From CAUZIZ01 sp965219005 (GTDB lineage: Bacteria > Acidobacteriota > UBA6911 > RPQK01 > JAJDTT01), in contig CBDCMS010000003.1 of the NCBI GenBank assembly GCA_965219005.1, positions 2,666,001 to 2,730,000 on the forward strand: a stretch of 64,000 bases of DNA. Direction: 5' to 3'. Position numbers and translations under genes: made by a program. Positions 33,440 to 42,100 of the stretch are shown in pieces. Numbering within the stretch: position 1 is the stretch's first letter; each line of letters starts with the position of its first letter. The notes under the pieces are model-generated. The model saw nothing but the letters and a program-made list of their open reading frames with translations. It was not told the DNA's origin and searched no databases.

Positions 33440-34855
33440 TTAGACCCAGGCGAAAGGCGGCGGGTGGGCGCTCTTTTGCCAGAGCCGGTCGATTTGAAGC
33501 TGCTTCCAGGTGGCGGCTGTGACTTTCAGGAGGATCTGGCCGGCATGGCGCACGATTTTCCCCGCCACGTCGACGATCCGCCGGCGTAAGGTCGTGGGGT
33601 AGCAGTTGAGCGGTACCACGGGCTGGCACACATCTTCCTTGAAACACTCGTAAAGGAAAAAGGCTACGAGCAACGTGTAGTAATAGGCCGCGTTGGCAGC
33701 AAAACGCTTAAACGGAAGAGTTTGTGAGGCAAAGTCCTTCAGGGCTCGATGCACCAACTCGTCGGCTCCGCGGCCATGATAGCCTTCCAGGATGGCCTCG
33801 GCTTGAAGCCAACGCTCAAGCCCCGCTTGCCCTAGCTGCTCGTCCACGGCGGAGCCGCAACCGAGATTGGTGTACAGGATCTGATCGGGACGGGCAAACT
33901 CCAAAAGGCGCTGCCGGTCCTCATAAGCCGGCCGGCAGAACAGGGCCCGGCGGCACTTCTTCCAGCTACCCCGCCGGTCTCCCAGTTCCACATAGCTCCA
34001 CTCCTGATCGCCGTTGCGAGAGACTCCCCAGGCCGTTTCCTCCAGCTTCAAGATGTACTGTTGCACATCGCCATAGAGCTTGCCGGCGACGATGTAGCCG
34101 ACCTGGAGTTCTTCCAAGACCTTCAGCAGCTTTTGATCGAAAAAGCCGGCGTCCAGACGCACGATCATCGGCACGTCGGAGCGGTACTTTCGGCGAATCT
34201 TCTGGACCAGATGACTCAGGGTCTTCTGGGCCGTGTCGGCGTGGTTGGAATGCTTGTCTCCTCCCCGAAAGACGGCATCGATGAGCAAGCGGCCCCAGGT
34301 GACCTGAAGCGGCTGAAACCCTTTGACCCGCTTGTAGGTCGGCGCCACGCCGTGGCGCTGGGGGGCCTCGTCGTTGTCCATCACCATGGTGTCCATCCCC
34401 AGCAGGATCAGGGCCGGCTGTTGCAACCGCAGCCGCCACAGAAACAGTTGCTGCAGGAGTCGGCGAAAGAGCCAGATGCGCCACATGGAAAAGCCGCCGA
34501 AAAAACGCTTGACGGCGTGAGAGGAGAGCAAGGCCTCTGGCTTCGTCTCGATCGCTCCCCCATAGCCCGGATCCTCCTTCAAGGCGTCGAAGGACACCAG
34601 ATGGCGGCTCGATCCGTCCAGCAAGAAGCACAGCAACTGTTTGAAGATCTCCGTCACCGGCTGTCCCTTGCGGCTTTTGCGCAAGGAGCCAAACAGCCGA
34701 TCCAGGTGGGGGTACAGACCCCGGCTCCGCACATAGCGGACAAACAGGCTCAGGCCGGCGCGTCCGGTTAAGGTCTCCGACGTGGGTTGCACGTCATCTA
34801 TAATCCAGGAAACAGACCCCTCAGAATGACAGGGAAGGATGCTATCGTGGCTCAT
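33440..34855 (-). CDS. IS1380-family transposase
   Basis: A 471-aa DDE transposase from the ATG preceded by AAAGGTGA. Landmarks: LILLGMDTMVMDNDEAPQRHG, VAPTYKRVKGFQPLQV, IVRLDAGFFDQKLLKVLEEL, GYHGRGADELVHRALKDF and the C-terminal FAANAAYYYTLLVAFFLYECF. The Asp in GMDT, Asp in LDAGF and Glu/Asp downstream (RGADEL) fit a DDE core. An upstream in-frame ATG at 34897 lies inside a hairpin and is less likely to be used. The gene appears intact. Confidence 0.94.
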   Translation of the reverse strand: MSHDSILPCHSEGSVSWIIDDVQPTSETLTGRAGLSLFVRYVRSRGLYPHLDRLFGSLRKSRKGQPVTEIFKQLLCFLLDGSSRHLVSFDALKEDPGYGGAIETKPEALLSSHAVKRFFGGFSMWRIWLFRRLLQQLFLWRLRLQQPALILLGMDTMVMDNDEAPQRHGVAPTYKRVKGFQPLQVTWGRLLIDAVFRGGDKHSNHADTAQKTLSHLVQKIRRKYRSDVPMIVRLDAGFFDQKLLKVLEELQVGYIVAGKLYGDVQQYILKLEETAWGVSRNGDQEWSYVELGDRRGSWKKCRRALFCRPAYEDRQRLLEFARPDQILYTNLGCGSAVDEQLGQAGLERWLQAEAILEGYHGRGADELVHRALKDFASQTLPFKRFAANAAYYYTLLVAFFLYECFKEDVCQPVVPLNCYPTTLRRRIVDVAGKIVRHAGQILLKVTAATWKQLQIDRLWQKSAHPPPFAWV

Positions 34856-34871
34856 AGTTGTTTCACCTTTT

Positions 34872-34917
34872 GGGTTAGGAGCTTTTCGGTAGCGCATCTA
34901 CCGCTAACTCCTAACCC
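34872..34917. promoter_or_regulatory. Hairpin in the IS1380 leader
   Basis: GGGTTAGGAG and CTCCTAACCC pair across an inner palindrome CGGTAGCGCATCTACCG, just upstream of the transposase start. In a transcript entering from outside this would hide the nearby upstream ATG, the type of protection against read-through expression known from IS10/IS50. Function here is inferred. Confidence 0.55.
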
Positions 34918-35004
34918 GTCAGCATCTTAGCTCAAAGGTGTGACATCCCTTGGCCCACCAATCGCTCAATTTAGGTATCAAGATCTTAGTGCAAGCGCGA
35001 GAAC

Positions 35005-35155
35005 TATGGAAGCCTGAAGCGCGAGCGAGGGGGTGGTCAAATGCCCCTTTGGCAACGCATCTCGCAGATGCCCAACCCCTCGCTCGCGCTTCAGGCTTCC
35101 ATGGCTCAGGCAGTTTCTTCCTCGAATGGGGCTGGCGCCACTGGGCAGGGCTAAG
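35005..35155. repeat. Composite dispersed repeat, copy 4 (hairpin form)
   Basis: TGGAAGCCTGAAGCGCGAGCG (first 20 bases at 35007) and its complement CGCTCGCGCTTCAGGCTTCC (35081-35100) form a near-perfect stem of about 28 bp; the right part goes on as GTTTCTTCCTCGAATGGGGC and GCTAAGTTGAAAC, as in other copies. The last bases overlap the 3' end of the aminotransferase gene and supply its TAG stop. The 34981-35004 stretch beside the IS shows nothing else. Confidence 0.75.
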
Positions 35156-36125
35156 TTGAAACGCCGCTTGCTAGATCGAGTTGCTGCTTCTCCCAAACGT
35201 GCACCTGATCTGCATACTCGTGCGCCTGGGCTACGAAGTCCACCCCCGCCATGCGCTTCCATCCTTCAATGAGCTTCCGGAAGATGGGGCCTGGCTGCCC
35301 ATCACCGATCGGCTGTCCTTCGAAGCTATGGGCGTGGACTACACAGTAGGTGGTGGAAGTACACATCATCTCATCGGCCTGGAGAGCCTCGTAGCGGCCC
35401 AGGTTCGCCTCACGCGTGGGAATTCCGATTTCCCGGGCTACATCCAGCGTGGCTCCGCGGGAGACGCCCCGAAGAATGTTGCGTCCTTCAGGTGTAAGGA
35501 GTTCTCCGTCCTTGACCAGAAACAGGTTCCAGCCGGGACCTTCGGCCAGAAAGCCGTCCGGATCCAGTAGGATCGGCCATTTGTTCTCGCCCATGCGAGC
35601 TCCCTGTAACTGAGCCAACTGATAGTGCAAGCGACTACGAGTCTTGGCCTTCGGATCGACCAGGTGGGCCGGCACCGCCTGCTGGGGTACGATTACAAGA
35701 TCGACACCACGGTCGTAGTTGGAGGCAAAGTGCCCCATGTGAGTTATGAGTGGCCAGCAGTTGATGGAAACCGTAGGCCTCACTCCTTTAGGGAATGCGC
35801 TTTGGTAGTGGGGAAGCGGCCCTCTGGAGACATCGTGCATGATTTGCCAGTCCATTTGCGACGGCTCTGTAGATAGGTTCCGTTCCAGAGTCTGGATGGT
35901 CAGCTCTTCCATCTCCTCCAGAGTGAGACCCGAGTCAATCTCCAGTAGCCGCAGGGAGCCATAGAGTCTTTTCATGTGGTGCCGGAGGCGGAAGGGCTTC
36001 CCTTGAAAGGTACGGGTGGCCTCGAAAGCCATATCACCGAACATCAACGCCGAGTCAAAGATGGAGACACGCGCCTCGGATTCGGGCACGAACTCCCCAT
36101 TGAAATAAACCGTTCTTGCAGACAT
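35151..36125 (-). CDS. Branched-chain-amino-acid aminotransferase-like (class IV)
   Basis: A 324-aa fold-type IV PLP enzyme. FGDMAFEATRTFQGKPFRL, PKAKTRSRLHYQLA (Schiff-base Lys161), GPGWNLFLVKDG and the phosphate-binding RGVSRGATLDVAREIGI are present. It resembles IlvE but the region around RGPLPHYQ and CTSTTYCVVHAHSF differs from canonical IlvE, so D-amino-acid transaminase or another specificity is possible. ATG start with GGAGGTGCTGTCCC upstream. Its stop lies in the edge of a dispersed repeat. Confidence 0.85.
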   Translation of the reverse strand: MSARTVYFNGEFVPESEARVSIFDSALMFGDMAFEATRTFQGKPFRLRHHMKRLYGSLRLLEIDSGLTLEEMEELTIQTLERNLSTEPSQMDWQIMHDVSRGPLPHYQSAFPKGVRPTVSINCWPLITHMGHFASNYDRGVDLVIVPQQAVPAHLVDPKAKTRSRLHYQLAQLQGARMGENKWPILLDPDGFLAEGPGWNLFLVKDGELLTPEGRNILRGVSRGATLDVAREIGIPTREANLGRYEALQADEMMCTSTTYCVVHAHSFEGQPIGDGQPGPIFRKLIEGWKRMAGVDFVAQAHEYADQVHVWEKQQLDLASGVST

Positions 36126-36182
36126 GGGACAGCACCTCCAGTAACCCGAATTGTAGCCGGCTCGTATCAGATGGGAAAGAGT

Positions 36183-36545
36183 CTAGAGACTCAGCAGGTA
36201 CGAGAACTTGATGAAAAACTGCCTGGAGTCATTGAGGAAGCCTCGAGCGCGGCGACCCATTAGACCCATTTCTTGCTGGAGCAGGTCCAGATCCCGTCGG
36301 TTGTCGTTGTAGCCCACATATAGGGCCGTCCAAGGATTGACCAGATAGGTCAGAAGAAAGTCGCCGTTGATATTCTTGGAGGTTTTGAGCGAGGTCTGAT
36401 CCGGGTTGGACAACACCGTTTCATACTGGGGGATGAAGCGCAGCGAAAGCCTTCGATTGAATTGCCAATCCCAGCGGGATCGAAGGATGTGACCTGTGAT
36501 GGGAGTATTCCTGAGTCTTGATCTGAGCTGGGATGTCGCCCGGTC
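36183..36545 (-). pseudogene. C-terminal end of DUF5916 gene, out of frame with the main part
   Basis: In the frame ending at 36183 the sequence ILRSRWDWQFNRRLSLRFIPQYETVLSNPDQ, cited in part, followed by NGDFLLTYLVNPWTALYVGYND and FFIKFSYLLSL gives the expected final strands of the DUF5916 barrel (alternating pattern, terminal hydrophobic residue). The main frame runs past this in the wrong phase and stops at 36421. The shift lies at about 36490-36545. Single-base indel, real or technical. Confidence 0.7.
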
Positions 36546-38298
36546 GCAGTAGCTCGCGGTCCCCGATCTGAAACAGCTCCAGGTGAGTTTCTCCGCTCAG
36601 TTCCCAGCCGAGTCCGAGGTCATAGAACCGGTGCAGACGGTTCTGCCGGCGGTCCCAGATGCCGTTGGCAAGCAGGGTTGGCCCCCAGGAGATGAGGTAC
36701 TTACCTTCTCGGCGAAAACGGTAGTCCGCGTGCTGCCTGACACTCCGAACGTCCGGCCGTAGGGACGGCGGCTGGATGGAGCGGCCGGAGAAGAGGAGAC
36801 GTCTCACGCGGCGTCCGGGGAGAAAACCGGTCTCGGTCAGGAATCCAGGACTCAGGTCGTTGTAGTCCAAGGTGTAAAGCAGGTGTCGTCCCCGGCGCAG
36901 CAGGCGAGCATCGTAGGCGGGACCAGCCTGCTCGGCTCCATCGTTATTGCGCGTGCGGCTGGCTACCGCTTGTCCGCTGAAGACCCAGTTCCGATTGAGC
37001 TTCAATCTGGCGTCCACGCCACCCACACGGTTCAAACCCATATCGAGGGCTCGCTCCGTGTAGATCATGCCCAGCGTGGATTCGCTCAAGATCTCCCGGT
37101 TCACCCGAAGCACGCCAAAACTAGCACGGGAACCGAACAAGGGATCTGATTCAGGGACGCTCTTGCCCGGCGACTCATCATCGGCCAGCAGGGCTCCTAC
37201 AGCCCAGGGACCTTTCTTGCCGGTCAAGCGGACGCCGAGGCGTGGATCCTGAATCCGGCGGCTGAAGAAAAGATTGATGGGGGTCTGGAAGAAACTGGAG
37301 TTTTCCTGAAAGAAGGGTCTCCTCTCGGGAAAAAAGACCTCGAAGCGTCGGTTGACAGTAACCTGTGGTAAATCTGATTCCACTTGGCTGAAGTCAGGAT
37401 TGACAGCTATGTCGAGGGCAAAGCTATCCTGGAAGACCAGCTTGGCATCCAGTCCTCCATCTATTTCGCCCCGGTCCGAAACGAATTGCTGCTCAGTTGG
37501 ATGACTCGGATCCAGGCTTCTGAAGGATCGGAAAAAACCGTAGGGGATGAGCTGGACGTTGCGGCCAGGCGAGACCTGTTGCAGTCCCTCAAGGGCCGCA
37601 TACTGATTCAAGTCTCCCTCCACACTCGAGGAGACCAGGGGCCAGGTGCTCATCTCGTTGGTTCTGGGGATATAGCGCCAGAATCCGATCCCCCACACCT
37701 GCTTCTCAGTGGAGGGGAAGCGGAGGCTTCGGAAGGGAAGGGACATCCAGACCACGTAGCCCTTCTCGGTGCTCTGTCCCTTGGATTCCCAGAGAGTGTC
37801 GAAGGCGGTGTCGTACCCCACCCCCTCCACATAGCGCCCATCTTGCTGAATGCCAAAAGGATTGGTAGAGAACTCGTAGGATCGGAGTTTGTCCCAGAAT
37901 GTGTCCAATGAAACCAGGACCCAGTCGCCCCCCTCGAACTTCTCGCGCCTGGTCATGCGAGCCCGGACCTTCTCCGCCTCCGAATCGAAGCAGACGAAAA
38001 CCACGTAAAGACGTTCATCGTCGTAGGCCAAATAGACTTCAGTTCGTTGGGTGGAGAGGGCTCCGTCGCGGGGGCGGCGCTGAAGGAAGCCCTCCACTCG
38101 CGCCAGTCGACCCTTCATCTTCGGGCTCGGCCTCATTTCCAGGAGATCTTCCAGGGTAGGGGGTTCGGTGATTCGTGGGATGACCAGGGGATCTGGGGAG
38201 GCGCCGCTTCCCCTGACAGGCCCGACGAAAAGGAGCAGCAGGGAGGCCAGCGGCAAATGCACAAGGCGGACAGTGATCCGAAGCAACATTCGCCTCAA
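36421..38298 (-). CDS. DUF5916 protein: CBM9-like domain plus outer-membrane barrel (frameshifted near 3' end)
   Basis: A signal peptide (LASLLLLFVGPVRGSG) is followed by a carbohydrate-binding-module-9-like domain (about 80-240: VYLAYDDERLYVVFVCFDS, YVVWMSLPFRSLRFP) and the DUF5916 region (NPDFSQVESDLPQVTVNRRFEVFFPERRPFF, read in part) with many amphipathic strands, as in outer-membrane beta-barrels. The final 30 residues (SHPSIPLGLAIQSKAFAALHPPV) are out of phase; correct C-terminal sequence continues in another frame to 36183. Total length would be about 700 codons. These proteins are common in Acidobacteriota, often near hydrolases; ligand unknown. Confidence 0.88.
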   Translation of the reverse strand: MRRMLLRITVRLVHLPLASLLLLFVGPVRGSGASPDPLVIPRITEPPTLEDLLEMRPSPKMKGRLARVEGFLQRRPRDGALSTQRTEVYLAYDDERLYVVFVCFDSEAEKVRARMTRREKFEGGDWVLVSLDTFWDKLRSYEFSTNPFGIQQDGRYVEGVGYDTAFDTLWESKGQSTEKGYVVWMSLPFRSLRFPSTEKQVWGIGFWRYIPRTNEMSTWPLVSSSVEGDLNQYAALEGLQQVSPGRNVQLIPYGFFRSFRSLDPSHPTEQQFVSDRGEIDGGLDAKLVFQDSFALDIAVNPDFSQVESDLPQVTVNRRFEVFFPERRPFFQENSSFFQTPINLFFSRRIQDPRLGVRLTGKKGPWAVGALLADDESPGKSVPESDPLFGSRASFGVLRVNREILSESTLGMIYTERALDMGLNRVGGVDARLKLNRNWVFSGQAVASRTRNNDGAEQAGPAYDARLLRRGRHLLYTLDYNDLSPGFLTETGFLPGRRVRRLLFSGRSIQPPSLRPDVRSVRQHADYRFRREGKYLISWGPTLLANGIWDRRQNRLHRFYDLGLGWELSGETHLELFQIGDRELLRPGDIPAQIKTQEYSHHRSHPSIPLGLAIQSKAFAALHPPV

Positions 38299-38418
38299 GG
38301 CAATCTAAGACATTGAAATTCCAGGTGCCCAGTCAGTCAGGCCCCAGGGTGCCGCCGGCCATCTCAGACTCGGAATCTTCCGGGAGCCCGTTCCTCAAAC
38401 TACGACAAACACCTGTGT

Positions 38419-39063
38419 TCAATCTTTCCGGAAGTCCTCGGCGCGGACGGTCCATCCAGTGATGTAGTTGTAGGCGTCGACAATCAGCTGGAAGATCGAG
38501 TTGAGCTCTTCCATCGATTGGGGCGTATAGAGAAGGACGAATCCTTCCCAGCCCTCCTGGTTCGACATGGGATGAGGGATTGCCCAGCCCGCCCTTACCG
38601 CTTCGCGCGCGCGTTCGGCGGGCAAAGCGATGTGCAAGCTTCCATCTGCATGAATGTGAGCAAACTCGCGTCCACGTCGGATTATTTCAGGGTTAACAAG
38701 GCTTATCTTGTTGTTCAACCAGAGGCCTCGAACGCCCGGGACTGACAGGATCGTAGGTCGGTTTTCCACACCTGGCAGAGCGAAGACCCGGCGAAAGAGT
38801 TCTTCGTTTACCTCCGGAATGAGCTTCACGTCGACCTGCCTGTGAGGCATGTCTAGAGTTACCTTGGGAGGGAGCCCCTCGCGTCGCGGCAGAGTCGGGT
38901 AGGATGAGCCGGCTTCCGCGGGGGGGGACGCCGTCTGCGATCCCGACTCGTTGGCAGCGCCGGCAGTGGCAGGAGCGCTGATTAACACAACCAGAATGAG
39001 GCTCGCAGCGAGGCCTCCATGGATTCCGAGAGGATTCGACGCCATGCCTGATTTTCTGGTCAT
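38419..39063 (-). CDS. DUF5519 / 'luciferase domain' secreted protein
   Basis: A 214-aa protein with a signal peptide (GGLAASLILVVLISAPATAGA) and a C-terminal domain ENRPTILSVPGVRGLWLN, GREFAHIHADGSLHIALP, AVRAGWAIPHPM and GFVLLYTPQSMEEL, as in DUF5519 proteins (originally named luciferase-domain proteins without luciferase activity). The conserved HIHxDGSLH is the probable functional site. Function unknown. It lies between the frameshifted DUF5916 gene and copy B of the duplication. Confidence 0.8.
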   Translation of the reverse strand: MTRKSGMASNPLGIHGGLAASLILVVLISAPATAGAANESGSQTASPPAEAGSSYPTLPRREGLPPKVTLDMPHRQVDVKLIPEVNEELFRRVFALPGVENRPTILSVPGVRGLWLNNKISLVNPEIIRRGREFAHIHADGSLHIALPAERAREAVRAGWAIPHPMSNQEGWEGFVLLYTPQSMEELNSIFQLIVDAYNYITGWTVRAEDFRKD

Positions 39064-39123
39064 GAGTGAACAATAGACGGTCTACTACAGATGTGCTTGA
39101 CCCTGGGGAGTATAGCATGTGGG

Positions 39124-42100
39124 GAGCGAAAGCCGGCCGTGGGTTGCAGAGTGAACTGCAACCTTCGGCCAGGGGAAGAGGACGGAGCGGGAGCTGCTGG
39201 GCATGGGAGCAGCGTGCCCGCAACCGTCCCCTGATTGAAACCGGGAGAAGCTACTGGATCGGCGCCTGTCCTTCGATGGAGGACAGGAACTGGGAGTCGA
39301 AGTCGCCGAACAGGGCAAAGACCAGGACCGGCTCCTCACTGACGATCCTGAGATGACCCTTGACCTGTTCAAAGCCGAGTCCAAAGAGCGAGGGGCCGTC
39401 CAGGACGTCGACCAATCGATGTCCGGGCTCCAGCAGCACGGTCCGCTCGGCCGTCTGGACTCCGGTCTCCGAGAAAGCCTGGACCCGCACCTCGGTGGCC
39501 CGTTCCTCACAGTTGAGGATGGCAAGACCGGTGAACATCCGCAGCGTCTCGGACTGCGCCACCTGCAACAGGAGGGTCTCCTTCTGACCGGCTTGAATCA
39601 TCGGCAGGGTGGAGCGAAATTTGCCGCCGTTGCCGATAAAGGAGGTCACGCCGACCAGGGTCGCCGCCCGTTGAAAGGGTCCCAGCTTACCGGCACTGAC
39701 GTCCAGCTTCAGGTGGCCCGTGATCGCCTGTTGATTGATCAATCCCGTGGGATCCAATCCCAACAGCTCCCGGGCTCCGCCCACGAACAACTCCTTGGGA
39801 GCGATCGTGATTTGCGCCGTCCCCTGAAGCCGGGAACGATCGTCCCGGGCCTGGATCTCGACCAGCGCTTCGGTATCGCCCACGTTGATCAACCGGATCT
39901 CGGTATCTCCTCCCTGGTTATCCACGAACAAGTGGGGCACCACCAAGCGACGGGTCTGGGTCCCGACCTGAGCCGTCATCGAGGAAAAATCCTCCGATCC
40001 GGCCAGGAACTCAAAGCCCCGTAGCGGCAAGCTACTCTGGACCTGGACGTAGCCTTCGTCAATCGCGATCCCGGCTCCGAACAGATCCGACAGCGTGCCC
40101 ACGATCGAGCCCTGGGCGGCAATCGCCACCGGGGTCTCTTGCAGCAGCGTGCCGTCGGTCGCGCACAAGCGCAGCAGCACGGCCGGATCCGGCTCGGTGG
40201 CGTCGTTGAACAGAAACAACAGCGTCGCCTCCTCGTCGCCCCGTTGTCGGGCCAGCGGAAAGTACAGCGTCGTCGCGGCCTGTGAAGTCCCGCCGACGCC
40301 GTCCAGTCGCCTTTGATTGTAGTCGCCCATCATGAAGAACCCTTGGATCAGGCCCCGATCGCCGGAGGCCACCAGGGAGCTCAGCTCCCCATTGGCTCCC
40401 ACCAACTCGTCGGTGAGAAAGGCGTCCTGTCCTTGACCTTCCAGACGCTGCAGCTGTTGATTCAGCTGCTCGTTGCCGTCCGAATCACGACCCAAGAGCG
40501 TAATCTCGTTGTCGGAGGGACTGAGGTTGACGATCGCCACTCCGATATAGGTATCCTTGAACTGCTTGTGCTGGGTCCTGGCTCCGGTGGGCAGCACGAT
40601 GCTGTTGCGCCGAATCGGTTTGACCTGGATCAGAGCGCGGCGGTCTACCGTGCTGAGTCCGTCACTGACGCTGAGCGTCAAAACCAATTCCGTCTTCTCC
40701 TCGACCGTCGGGGCCTCGAAGTTCACCTCAGCCTGATCGCTGGGCACGAGTCGCACCGTCGGACCCGAGTCCTGGCTCCAGTCGTAGGTCAACTCATCGC
40801 CGTCCGGATCGTAGGCCGTTGCCTGCAGCGTCACTGTCTCGCCTGAGCTCACTTCCTGAGTCTCCAACGTTTCCACCACCGGGGGTTCGTTGCCTTCGAC
40901 CGTGACCTGGACTTCTCCGTCGTCCTGTCCCTCGTAGGGGTCGGTGACGACGACCTCAAAGACCAGCTCTGCGTCCTCTCCCTCCTCGGGAGCGGTAAAG
41001 GACACGCGGGGACCCTGGTGACTCGAGAGCGAGACCCGAGGACCACGGTGCTGGCTCCAGGCATAGGTCAGCTCATCTCCATCCGGATCATGAGCGGAGG
41101 CGACCAACGTCACCGTCTCGCCCAAGGCCACCGTCTGGGGCACCAATCGATCCAGCTCCGGGGGACGATTGTCCTGGACCGTGATCTGGACCTCGTCGCT
41201 GTCCTCGCCTCCGTTGCCGTCGTCCACCACTAGACGAAACTGAAGTTCCGTCCTTTGCTCGACCCGAGGGGCGACGAAGTGATTCTGACCGCCGGCTCCC
41301 TGCAGGAGCTCGACCGAGGGGCCGGAACGTTGGGACCAGTGGTAGGTGAGCCGATCTCCGTCCGGATCCGAGCCGCTTCCGTAGAGCGTGACCTGTTCGG
41401 TTTCCATGACTTGTTGATCGCGACCGGCATCGGCTTCCGGTTTTTGATTGGAGGCTCGGATAAAGACCCGCACCTGATCGTGGGAGCCACAGCCCAGGGG
41501 ATCGAAGGCCGAAAAACGCAGCACCAGGGTCTTGTCTTCGCTGACCGCCGGTACCGTAAAACTGGCCGTCGAGCTGCCGTTACCTTGGCTGATACTCAGC
41601 CGCGAAGTGGTCAGCACGCCGGCGCCTTCGACAACCGTCCAGGAGAAGCTCACCCCGGTAAATCCTTGCCCACTGGTCGAGCGATCCGGATCGTGTCCGC
41701 TTCCCGTCAAGTGCACCCGATCGCCTTCCTCGACGGTTCGATCCGAGGGGCCTTGGGCGATGGCCGGCTGGTTGCCTTCTTGATTGCAATCGATCTCGGG
41801 TTCCGAGTCGTCATCGTCATCGTCACCGAAAGGTTGCTCGTCCTCCCGCACGTAGACTGTCGTTTGCGCACAAACGGGCGGGGCTTTTTGATCACTGGCA
41901 CAGCACTGGAACTTCAGCGTCGTCTCCTGGCTGGGTGCCACGAAGGAGGGTCGCAAACTGGAGCTGCTATTCAGATGCACGGAAGGCGTCGTGGAGGTCG
42001 CCAACTGGCTCCACGTCACCGTGGTCGGATCCTGGTTGGGATCGATGACCGTGGCGCGTAGATAGACCGTCTGGCCCAGGCCCACGGTCTGATTGTCCGA

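Larger units (their letters stand above)
33241..34975 (-). mobile_element. IS1380-family insertion sequence, complete
   Basis: A 1,735-bp element with perfect 16-bp terminal inverted repeats CCTAAATTGAGCGATT at both ends, flanked by the 5-bp direct repeat TATCA (33236-33240 and 34976-34980), the target duplication. It encodes one intact transposase. The intact ends, duplication and frame indicate a recent insertion. It separates the acyltransferase-hydrolase gene from whatever promoter lay upstream. Confidence 0.95.
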
